From contig DATIWF010000045.1 in the NCBI GenBank assembly GCA_035519535.1, positions 1 to 52,212 on the forward strand: a DNA stretch of 52,212 bases, given 5' to 3'. Shown in pieces: positions 23,571 through 30,772 of this stretch. Positions within the stretch are counted from its first letter, which is position 1, and every line of letters starts with the position of its first letter. The stretch comes from DATEGZ01 sp035519535. Lineage in GTDB: Bacteria; Acidobacteriota; Vicinamibacteria; Vicinamibacterales; SCN-69-37. Under the pieces are notes generated by a model. That model was not told the origin of the DNA, searched no databases, and saw only the letters and a list, made by a program, of their open reading frames with translations. Both the position numbers and the translations under genes were made by a program.

Positions 23571-26249
23571 TCATCCGGACGTCTTCGTGCTCGATCGCTC
23601 TCCGCTCTGCTGCAGGAGCTTCGCGACCAATCCGGTCCACCCGGTCTGGTGGCTGGCGCCGAGGCCGGCCCCGGTGTCGCCATGGAAGTACTCGTGGAAG
23701 GGGATCAGCCCGCTCCAGAGCGGGTCGCGCTGGAACATCTCGCACGAGCCGAAGACGGGCCGGCGGCCCTGTTCGTCCTTGAGAAAGATGCGCGACAGGC
23801 GGCGCGACAGATCGGCCGCGACCTCCGCGAGCGTCATCATGTGGCCCGACCCGACCGGGCACTCGACCTGGAAGCGGTCGCCCAGATAGTAGTGGTACTT
23901 CTGCAGGGCCTCGACGAGCAGGAAGTTCGCCGGGAACCAGATCGGGCCGCGCCAGTTCGAGTTGCCGCCGAACAGCTCGTTCGTCGACTCGGCCGGTTCG
24001 TAGTCCACGCGGTACTCGTGGCCGTCGACGTGGACGACGTACGGATGGTCGCGATGGACCTGTGACAGGGACCGGATGCCAAACGGCGAGAGGAACTCGC
24101 GCTCGTCGAGCATGTACTTGAGGACGGATGGCAGCCGATCGCCGGGCACGACCGAGAGCAGGCGGCGCTCCTGATGGCCGCGCGTCTGCATGCTCGCGAC
24201 GTTCCTCGTCAGGTCCGGGCGGTGCTCGATGAACCATTCGAGACGATGGCGGAAGCCGGGCAGGGTCTGCAGCACGTCGGGCTCCAGCGTCTCGATCCCG
24301 AAGAGCGGGATGAGACCGACCATCGATCGGACCTTGATCGGATGGTGGTCACCCGAAGGCAGGCGGACGACGTCGTAGTAGAAGCGGTCGTCCTCGCTCC
24401 ACAGCGAGACGCCGTCCGCGCCCATGTTGTTCATCGCATGGGCGATGTAGAGGAAGTGCTCGAAGAACTTGCTGGCGACGTCTTCGTAGACGTGATCGTG
24501 GCGCGCGAGTTCCAGCGCGATCGCCAGCATGTTCAGCGTGAACATGGCCATCAGGCTCGTGCCGTCCGACTGCTCGAGCACGCCGCCCGTCGGGAGCGGG
24601 CGGCTCCGGTCGAACACGCCGATATTGTCGAGGCCGAGAAAACCGCCCTGGAACACGTTCATGTCCTCGGTGTCCTTGCGGTTGACCCACCACGTGAAGT
24701 TCAGGAGCAGCTTGTGGAACACGCGCTCGAGAAAGGCGACGTCGCCCCTGCCGCGGCGCTTGCGCTCGATCTTGTACACGCGCAGGGCGGCCCACGCGTG
24801 CACCGGCGGGTTGACGTCGCCCAAGGCCCACTCGTAGGCGGGGAGCTGGCCGTTCGGATGCATGTACCACTCGCGCAGCAGGAGCAGGAGCTGACGCTTC
24901 GCGAAGTCGGGATCGACGATTGACAGCGCCACGCAGTGAAACGCGAGGTCCCAGGCCGCGTACCACGGGTACTCCCACTTGTCCGGCATCGAAATGACGT
25001 CGTCGTTGTAGAGATGAGTCCAGTCGTGATTGCGGCCGGTGCGGCGCTGCGCCGGCGGGGGCGGCTGGGCCGGATCGCCGTCGAGCCATTCCTTGACGAC
25101 GTAGTTGTAGAACTGCTTCGACCAGAGCAGCCCCGCGAGGGCCTGTCGCATGACGGCCGCGCCGTCAGGGGAGAGCGTGGCGGGCACGATCCCCGCGTAG
25201 AACTCATCGGCCTCCGCCTTCCGGGCGGCGCGGACCGGCTCAAAATCCGCGCCGACTCCCTCGGGACCCGGATCGGCCGGCAGCGCGTCGGTCAACCTCA
25301 GCCGGACCGTCGCGCTCTGGCCCGGGCCGAGCGTGAAGTCGTAATCGGCCGCCGCCTTGGTGCCGGTGCGCGCCGGATTGACCGCGTCGCCGCGGCCGCC
25401 GACGACGCAGGCGTGAAACGCGTCCTTCACGTAGGGCGACGCGTTCGGCACGTCGAACAGCCGCTCCTCGTTCGTCTCGTTTTCGGTGAACAGCAGCGCG
25501 GGCGCGCCGCCGCACAACAGCCAACGGTGTCCGTACTTGGGCTCGTCGAGCTCCACGGCGGGGAAGGGCCGCGTCGAGGCCTTCAGCCCCGGCCGCACGA
25601 TGCCCGGGTAGCCCCAGGACCAGGTGTTGCGAAACCAGATCGTGGGCAGCAGGCGAAGCGGCGCGGGATCCGGGCCGCGATTCGTCGCCGTAATCGTGAT
25701 GAGCAGATCCTCGGTCGAGGCCTTCGCGTATTCGACCTGGACGTCGAAGTAGCGCTGTTCCGCGAACACGCCGGTGTCGATGAGCTCGAACTCCGCGTCG
25801 TGCTTGCTCCGGCGCCGGTTCTCGTCGACGAGCTGCGCGTACGGGAACGCCGCCTGCGGGTACTTGTAGAGACACCGGACGTACGAATGGGTGGGCGTGT
25901 TGTCGAGGTAGTAGTAGTACTCCTTGACGTCCTCGCCGTGGTTGCCTTCGTGCCCGGTCAAGCCGAACAGGCGCTCCTTGAGGATCGTGTCACGACCGTT
26001 CCAGAGCGCCAGGGCGAAGCAGATACGCTGGTGGTGATCGCAGATCCCCGCGAGTCCGTCCTCGTTCCACCGATACGCGCGCGACCGCGCGACGTCGTGC
26101 GGAAAATACTCCCAGGCGGCACCGTCGGGGCTGTAGTCCTCGCGCACCGTGCCCCAGGCGCGCTCGGCGAGATACGGGCCCCAGCGCTTCCACGGGACGT
26201 CCTTGGTCTGCGCGTCCTCCAGACGCTGCTGCTCGGCGTTGACGGCCAT
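23571..26249 (-). CDS. GH63-like glucosidase
   Basis: This 892-residue cytosolic protein matches the bacterial 'glucosidase' family related to GH63 (mannosyl-oligosaccharide glucosidase clan). The N-terminus reads WGPYLAERAWGTVREDYSPDG. A beta-rich domain lies at about 60-330, followed by an (alpha/alpha)6 barrel with YPWYAAWDLAFHCVA near 425 and NSNWRGPIWFPANFL near 770, and an end with HEYFHGDTGAGLGASHQTGWTG. Relatives hydrolyse alpha-glucosides such as mannosylglycerate or glucosylglycerate; the exact substrate here is unknown. The family begins near residue 8, so ATG 26249 is the only sensible start. That ATG lies only 1 nt after a perfect 15-bp inverted repeat, and no Shine-Dalgarno is present. 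Confidence 0.88.
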   Translation of the reverse strand: MAVNAEQQRLEDAQTKDVPWKRWGPYLAERAWGTVREDYSPDGAAWEYFPHDVARSRAYRWNEDGLAGICDHHQRICFALALWNGRDTILKERLFGLTGHEGNHGEDVKEYYYYLDNTPTHSYVRCLYKYPQAAFPYAQLVDENRRRSKHDAEFELIDTGVFAEQRYFDVQVEYAKASTEDLLITITATNRGPDPAPLRLLPTIWFRNTWSWGYPGIVRPGLKASTRPFPAVELDEPKYGHRWLLCGGAPALLFTENETNEERLFDVPNASPYVKDAFHACVVGGRGDAVNPARTGTKAAADYDFTLGPGQSATVRLRLTDALPADPGPEGVGADFEPVRAARKAEADEFYAGIVPATLSPDGAAVMRQALAGLLWSKQFYNYVVKEWLDGDPAQPPPPAQRRTGRNHDWTHLYNDDVISMPDKWEYPWYAAWDLAFHCVALSIVDPDFAKRQLLLLLREWYMHPNGQLPAYEWALGDVNPPVHAWAALRVYKIERKRRGRGDVAFLERVFHKLLLNFTWWVNRKDTEDMNVFQGGFLGLDNIGVFDRSRPLPTGGVLEQSDGTSLMAMFTLNMLAIALELARHDHVYEDVASKFFEHFLYIAHAMNNMGADGVSLWSEDDRFYYDVVRLPSGDHHPIKVRSMVGLIPLFGIETLEPDVLQTLPGFRHRLEWFIEHRPDLTRNVASMQTRGHQERRLLSVVPGDRLPSVLKYMLDEREFLSPFGIRSLSQVHRDHPYVVHVDGHEYRVDYEPAESTNELFGGNSNWRGPIWFPANFLLVEALQKYHYYLGDRFQVECPVGSGHMMTLAEVAADLSRRLSRIFLKDEQGRRPVFGSCEMFQRDPLWSGLIPFHEYFHGDTGAGLGASHQTGWTGLVAKLLQQSGERSSTKTSG

Positions 26250-26250
26250 A

Positions 26251-26289
26251 CCGGGTATATTTTTTCAAAAAACGAAAAAATATACCCGG
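26251..26289. promoter_or_regulatory. Perfect 15-bp inverted repeat abutting a start codon
   Basis: The left arm (26251-26265) begins CCGGGTATA and continues with a T-rich tail. The 9-nt spacer is CAAAAAACG, and the right arm (26275-26289) is the exact complement. The element is AT-rich against a very GC-rich background. It starts 1 nt upstream of the GH63-like ATG (minus strand) and lies 8 nt after the stop of the preceding gene. On the minus strand the proximal arm reads TATACCCGG just before the start, so it could hold a -10-like element. It lacks a T-run after the stem in either direction and is therefore not a standard terminator. Confidence 0.75.
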
Positions 26290-26297
26290 CTTGATTT

Positions 26298-28430
26298 TCA
26301 GCCGATCTCCAGCGCAAACGCGGCGCTGTCCTCCGCGTACGGGTAGTTCAGGTTGTCGCCGTCGGTCATCTTCCCGAGGATGCCGAGGAAGACCGTGAAG
26401 GCGCACCGCTTGTGCGGCCCGAGCATCGTGCCGAAGCTCACGCTCGGACTCGACCCCGGCGGCGCCGGCGGCTTGCCCACATTGCCGAGGCCCGGATTCA
26501 GGATGTCGCCGGTCGCGCCGGCGAGGCCGCGCTTCCACCAGATGTGATGGTTGCGGTTGAACAGCGCCTCGTCGTGGTACGCGCGGTAGTTGATGCTGAA
26601 CTGCGATCCGCTCGTGCCGACGAGGAACTGGCACTCGGCCGTTGACGCGACGCCGTCCTCCACGAGCTCGACGATCTGCGCGTGGACCGGCCGGTTGTCC
26701 CACCAGAAGAGGTGGGTGAGTGCGCCGAACGGCACGTCGAGCGTGGGCCCCGTGGCCGCGGTCTTCCGTCGGTACGTGAAGGGTGCCGTGCCTTCCGTCC
26801 CCGGTTGTCCCGTGGCGGGCGTGCCGTTCGGTCGCAAGCGCTTGCCGCTCGCATCGAAGATCTCGATCGTCACGAGGTGGCGGACCAGCGGGTCCGACCA
26901 GTCCGGGTCGGTCGTATCCAGATGCGCGTGGTACTGATCGGATTCCCAGTCGGCGTCCGAGTCGTACGGAATCTCGTAGAGGAAATTCTCGGTGCCGACC
27001 GGGTTCGGCCCGAGGTTCACCGGGACGATGTCCACCCCGGTCATCGTCACGACGGCCTTCGTCCACGAGAGGCCGGCCTGGTAGTAGTGACGCGTGCCCG
27101 TAGGCGCGCCGGTCGCGTCCGCGGTCGTGATGCTGAGGCGGTAGTACCTCGCGCCCGTCAGCTTGAGGTCCTCGCTGAACATGTAGTTCAGCTTCAGCGT
27201 GCCGCCCCAGTTGCGATGCCGGTCGAGGGGGGAGACCGCCGTGGGGAAGACGAGTCCGCTCGTCGAACCCGGCGCCGCGACGCGATCCCAACCGGTCGAG
27301 ACCGGCGTCTCGAGCTCGTGACTGCCGGTGTCGCCAATGACATCCAGGTACACGAACGCGCCCGTGCCCGGGTCGCCGTTGTTCCGGCAGCCAAACGCAA
27401 ACGGCGAGTAGGACACGAGGCCCGCATCGGCATCGCCGCTGAACCAGATGTGCGCGGCCACGCCGTCGTAGACCGTGATCCAGCCGAGCCCGAAGTGCTG
27501 CTTGACCTTGTACGCGTATTCGTCGTGACAGAACACGCGCAGCGGCCGCGGCCAGTCGCGCCAGCAGATGTTGAACCGGCCATCGGGGTTGATGTCGCCT
27601 TCGCCGACCTTCACCGGTGCGCCGCACGAGTAGCCGCGGCATCGGAGGTAGGGCCGCGCGTTGATGTAGGCCGGAATGTCCGCCGGCGACAGCGCGCGCA
27701 GGGCCGCGAGATCGCGCTTCGCGAATACCGCGAGCTGGTCGAGCGCGCCGCCTCGGACGAACGGCGAGATCCCGGCTTCGAACGGCGCGGGGTCGGGTCC
27801 GGGATCCGGGCCCGGAACGGGAATCGGGATGACGACGATCTCCGCGAGGTGCTTGAGCAGGTCGTCGAGACGCGGGTCGTAGATCACCCAGGGTTCGCAA
27901 CAGCAGGTGCGGCGATACACTTCGACGCGCCCGTTGCAGATGATCGCGCAACGCACCGGCCACGCGATGAGCTCCGAGATCGATCGCGCCGCCGGGACGC
28001 GCGCGAGCGCCGTCGTCTGCCTGACCGGCACCGCCGGCTCGCGGGCCAGCACTTCGAGGTCGTCGTACCACCACGGCGATCGCCGGCACACCTTGACGTG
28101 ACCGGTGACGCAGGTCGTGAACAGCCGCCACAGCTCCCATTGCGCGCGCGCGATGTTGAGGTCGCCCTTGTCGACCGCGGCGGAAAACTCGGCCGGCCGA
28201 TAGCGCGCGAACGCCGACTGCGTTGCGCTCGTCGGTTCGGAGGACGCCGGACCAATCAAGACGCGATACGCGGTCTTCAGCGCATCGGCCGGCAGATCGA
28301 ACCGGCCGCTGGCGTCGATCGGCGCAGTGTGCAACACCTTGCCGTCCCGCCCGACGACAACGACGGCGATCGCAGGTGGTGTCTCATCAGGCTTGAGGCC
28401 CGTGAGGTTCAGACGATGTCCCGTGGCCAT
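26298..28430 (-). CDS. Cysteine-rich multidomain protein of unknown function
   Basis: I do not recognise this 710-residue protein. ATG 28430 is preferred over TTG 28442 because GGGGGA lies 4-5 nt upstream of it. Residues about 10-65 look like a small beta-sandwich of the carboxypeptidase-regulatory/transthyretin type (AIAVVVVGRDGKVLHTAPID). Residues 100-180 contain several cysteines (CVTGHVKVCRR, CAIICNGRVEVYRRTCCCEP), and a proline-glycine-aspartate linker (PVPGPDPGPDP) is near 200. CRGYSCG and NICWRDW follow near residues 255-285. Residues 290-710 are beta-rich. No signal peptide is visible. It is followed by the GH63-like gene (48 nt away, with the inverted repeat between) and preceded by the collagen-like gene. 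Secretion by a non-Sec route or binding to a partner is possible but not shown. Confidence 0.6.
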   Translation of the reverse strand: MATGHRLNLTGLKPDETPPAIAVVVVGRDGKVLHTAPIDASGRFDLPADALKTAYRVLIGPASSEPTSATQSAFARYRPAEFSAAVDKGDLNIARAQWELWRLFTTCVTGHVKVCRRSPWWYDDLEVLAREPAVPVRQTTALARVPAARSISELIAWPVRCAIICNGRVEVYRRTCCCEPWVIYDPRLDDLLKHLAEIVVIPIPVPGPDPGPDPAPFEAGISPFVRGGALDQLAVFAKRDLAALRALSPADIPAYINARPYLRCRGYSCGAPVKVGEGDINPDGRFNICWRDWPRPLRVFCHDEYAYKVKQHFGLGWITVYDGVAAHIWFSGDADAGLVSYSPFAFGCRNNGDPGTGAFVYLDVIGDTGSHELETPVSTGWDRVAAPGSTSGLVFPTAVSPLDRHRNWGGTLKLNYMFSEDLKLTGARYYRLSITTADATGAPTGTRHYYQAGLSWTKAVVTMTGVDIVPVNLGPNPVGTENFLYEIPYDSDADWESDQYHAHLDTTDPDWSDPLVRHLVTIEIFDASGKRLRPNGTPATGQPGTEGTAPFTYRRKTAATGPTLDVPFGALTHLFWWDNRPVHAQIVELVEDGVASTAECQFLVGTSGSQFSINYRAYHDEALFNRNHHIWWKRGLAGATGDILNPGLGNVGKPPAPPGSSPSVSFGTMLGPHKRCAFTVFLGILGKMTDGDNLNYPYAEDSAAFALEIG

Positions 28431-28586
28431 ATGGTCCCCCAATGCGTGCGAGGCGTACGTTCGATGAGCCGGGGAGGCGATCGAGGCCGGGGAGACCTGG
28501 TCCGGGGAGGAAGCGAGTTATACACCCGCGCGATCGCGTCCGCCAAATAAATTCTCTGATCCGCCGCAGTTACGAATTCGTCGGTG

Positions 28587-28629
28587 AAAAAAGGAACGCC
28601 GCGCCGGACCTCATCGGTCCGACGCGGCG
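28587..28629 (-). terminator. Rho-independent terminator of the collagen-like gene
   Basis: On the minus strand, 29 nt after the collagen-like stop, a stem forms between 28616-28629 and 28597-28610. It has 6 bp around a 5-nt loop, one mismatch, then 7 bp, and is strongly GC-rich. It is followed after 4 nt by a run of six T (complement of the A-run at 28587-28592). This is the clearest intrinsic terminator in the window. The remaining bases to 28430 hold nothing else I recognise. Confidence 0.88.
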
Positions 28630-28658
28630 CGCTGGGGAGCAGCGGGGGGAGCGGGAGC

Positions 28659-29741
28659 TTACTTGGAGACTTTGAACGGCCCGATGAACTGCGCGAGCGA
28701 TGCCGTCCCGGCCGGCGCGAAGGTATCGACCTGGCCGCTGCCTTCGTTGGTGGCCTGGGAACAGCCGCTGCCGTCGTCCACCGAGTAGTAGATCATCGGG
28801 GCCGGATCGCCCTGCGGGTACTTGAGCGTCGATCCGGTCACTGCGCCCCACCGCATCAGGTCGACGTACATCATCGCCTGACCGGAGCAGTCGGACGTCG
28901 TGTAGTAGTAGACCGGCGGCGTCTGATCGAAGAGACGCGTCTTCATGTTGACGACGAGCCACACGAGATCCGACCCGACCTGGATCGCGGCGACCTGCGG
29001 GTACTGGAACATGCCGACCATGTTGCCCTGGCTGTCCAGGAGCTTCAGGCCGCCCGATCCCGGAGGGCCCGCCGGTCCCGTCGGACCAGGCTGTCCGTCG
29101 TTACCGGCCGGACCCGCCGGCCCTTGGGCGCCCGCCGGACCCGCGGGACCCGCCGGTCCAGCTGGACCCGCCGGACCCGCCGGCCCTATCGCACCAGCCG
29201 GACCGGTCGCACCCGCCGGACCTGCGGGACCCGCTGGACCAATCGGCCCCGCGGGGCCAACGCTGCCGGCTGGACCGATCGGACCAGTCGGTCCTGCCGG
29301 CCCTGCTGCACCCGCCGGCCCCGGAGGGCCTGCCGGGCCTGTCGCGCCTGCGGGCCCTGCCGGACCAATTGCCCCCGTTGGACCAGCCGCGCCGACAGCG
29401 CCCTTCGCGCCCGCCGGACCCGCCGGGCCTGCCGGACCCGCTGGGCCCGCCGGACCCATCGGTCCCATCGGCCCGGCCTGGCCGGTGGCGGTGCCGCCGC
29501 CGTTCCCGTTACCCGGGTGGCTCGGCGGGTCAGGGCGATCGAAATCGTTCTTGTCCCATTCGAGTAACGTTTCTTGTCGGCCGCACCTCTCATCGCGCCC
29601 GATGATGCGCACCGCGCCGGTGACCTTGTTCACGCAGGCGCGGATGATTGTGTGACGCTCCTCGGCGAGAAACGTAACTCCGCTGGCCAGCACCATCGCC
29701 ACGATTGCGCCCGTCAGCAGCGTGCGATTTCCCGATCGCAT
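28659..29741 (-). CDS. Secreted collagen-like (Gly-X-Y repeat) protein
   Basis: This 360-residue protein starts at ATG 29741, which has a strong ribosome binding site (GGAGG, 6 nt upstream). It has a signal/anchor segment (LLTGAIVAMVLASGVTFLA, residues 8-26). A short head with two cysteines (RACVNKVTGAVRIIGRDERCG) is a motif often found before bacterial collagen stretches. A spacer rich in Pro/Asp/Gly/Asn follows, then 48 unbroken Gly-X-Y triplets (about residues 87-230, dominated by GPA), and a globular tail of about 130 residues with two cysteine pairs. Such proteins form collagen-like triple helices at the cell surface. The repeat DNA is highly GC-rich and makes a Pro-Ala-Gly reading on the other strand as an artefact. 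Confidence 0.92.
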   Translation of the reverse strand: MRSGNRTLLTGAIVAMVLASGVTFLAEERHTIIRACVNKVTGAVRIIGRDERCGRQETLLEWDKNDFDRPDPPSHPGNGNGGGTATGQAGPMGPMGPAGPAGPAGPAGPAGAKGAVGAAGPTGAIGPAGPAGATGPAGPPGPAGAAGPAGPTGPIGPAGSVGPAGPIGPAGPAGPAGATGPAGAIGPAGPAGPAGPAGPAGPAGAQGPAGPAGNDGQPGPTGPAGPPGSGGLKLLDSQGNMVGMFQYPQVAAIQVGSDLVWLVVNMKTRLFDQTPPVYYYTTSDCSGQAMMYVDLMRWGAVTGSTLKYPQGDPAPMIYYSVDDGSGCSQATNEGSGQVDTFAPAGTASLAQFIGPFKVSK

Positions 29742-29958
29742 GACTGTCCTCCAGTTTCCGCAAATGTCGCTCACGCCAGGCTCGGTTTCAGAAAACGCAC
29801 GCGTCGCCTGTCGGGGCTAAAAAGTGCAGGATCCATTCCGGTCGGGATCTCAGGGTGGTAATCACCCCGGAATTACAGGTTGGAATGTCCGCGGCTTACG
29901 GAGCTGGCCGACGGCCGCCGTACTTTCAGGGTCGTTACCGGTTCGGGCATGATGAGGC

Positions 29959-30492
29959 ATGCCGCTGCACGTCCGGGCCGCGCGACTGACGGACGCTGCG
30001 GCGATCGCCGAGATCTACAACGCCGGCATCGCCGAGCGCGCCGCGACCTTCGAGACCGCGTCGCGATCCGTCGCCGAGATCGAGCGTCGACTCGCCGACA
30101 TCGAACGGTACCCGCTCATCGTGGCCGAGAGCGACACCGGCGTCGTCGTGGGCTGGGCGGGGCTCGGCGAGTACCGACCGCGCTCGTGCTACCGCGGCAT
30201 CGGAGAGTTCTCGATCTACATCGCGCCTGGGTCGCGCGGGCAGGGCGTGGGCAAGCGGCTGATGGCCGGCCTCGTCAAGGCCGCGGAGGAGGGCGGATAT
30301 TGGAAGCTCGTCTCGCGGGTCTTCACCTTCAATCAGGCGAGCCGCGCGCTTTGCCGCGCCACGGGGTTCCGCGAGGTGGGCACGTACGAGCGGCATGGAT
30401 ATCTCGACGGCTCGTGGCGAGACGTGGTGATCGTCGAGCGCCTCATTCCGGCGAACCAGCCACCCGGCGGCCCCGGCGAGCGGCCTAAATGA
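29959..30492 (+). CDS. GNAT N-acetyltransferase (phosphinothricin acetyltransferase-like)
   Basis: This 177-residue GNAT protein starts MPLHVRAARLTDAAAIAEIYNAGI and has the acetyl-CoA loop RGQGVGKRLM near residue 95. The late pattern YWKLVSRVFTFNQASRALCRATGFREVGTYERHG is characteristic of the PAT/ArsN branch, which acetylates phosphinothricin, arsinothricin or methionine sulfone-type amino acids. It is cytosolic. The TGA stop lies inside the Fur-like palindrome that precedes feoA, so the two genes are close but iron control should affect only the downstream operon. The substrate is not settled by reading. The 217 nt upstream, shared with the divergent collagen-like gene, hold only a small inverted repeat (GGGTG-GTAAT-CACCC). 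Confidence 0.85.
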   Translation: MPLHVRAARLTDAAAIAEIYNAGIAERAATFETASRSVAEIERRLADIERYPLIVAESDTGVVVGWAGLGEYRPRSCYRGIGEFSIYIAPGSRGQGVGKRLMAGLVKAAEEGGYWKLVSRVFTFNQASRALCRATGFREVGTYERHGYLDGSWRDVVIVERLIPANQPPGGPGERPK

Positions 30493-30518
30493 GACTCATC
30501 TCATTTTCGTGATACCAT
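30488..30518 (+). promoter_or_regulatory. Fur-box-like operator and -10 box of the feo operon
   Basis: The 19-mer AATGAGACTCATCTCATTT (30488-30506) consists of overlapping ATGAG/CTCAT half-sites and closely resembles the TGAGAAT-N-ATTCTCA layout of classical Fur boxes. A TACCAT hexamer (30513-30518) ends 6 nt before the GTG start of feoA, so the palindrome sits at the -35 region, where a bound repressor would block RNA polymerase. Iron-replete repression of feoAB is established for Fur in other bacteria; here it is inferred. Confidence 0.75.
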
Positions 30519-30524
30519 CGGCGT

Positions 30525-30770
30525 GTGTCGTCCACTGCCGTCCGCCTGAGCGACCTCCGTACCGGCGCGATCGCCCGCTTCCTTGAAGTGCGGCTCGACG
30601 CCGAGGCGCGCGACTGGCTGGAGGCGCTGGGATTCACCCCGTCCTGTCAGGTTCGCCTCTGCAAGGCGGGCGAGCCGTATATCGTCCAGGTGCGGAGCAC
30701 CCGCATCGGGTTGTCGAAAGCCGTCGCGAGCGGGATCTACGTCATTCCGGCGTCGCCCGACGCGGCCTGA
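30525..30770 (+). CDS. feoA: FeoA, ferrous iron transport accessory protein
   Basis: This 81-residue protein has an SH3-like FeoA domain: VRLSDLRTGAIARFLEV, then LEALGFTPSCQVRLCKAGEPYIVQVRSTRIGLSK, ending with a short strand. FeoA binds the cytosolic part of FeoB and modulates uptake. The start is GTG at 30525, 6 nt after a -10-like box and with no ribosome binding site. The stop is 2 nt before the feoB ATG, so the genes are co-transcribed. Confidence 0.94.
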   Translation: MSSTAVRLSDLRTGAIARFLEVRLDAEARDWLEALGFTPSCQVRLCKAGEPYIVQVRSTRIGLSKAVASGIYVIPASPDAA

Positions 30771-30772
30771 TC

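Noticed and set aside
26251..26289. Rho-independent terminator for the upstream unknown gene
   Set aside because: The stem is AT-rich and no T-run follows it in either direction; it also touches the next start codon.
28945..29655. Plus-strand Pro-Ala-Gly repeat protein opposite the collagen-like gene
   Set aside because: It results from the near-palindromic GGACCCGCCGG repeat DNA; the minus-strand gene has the signal segment, ribosome binding site, terminator and Gly-X-Y frame.
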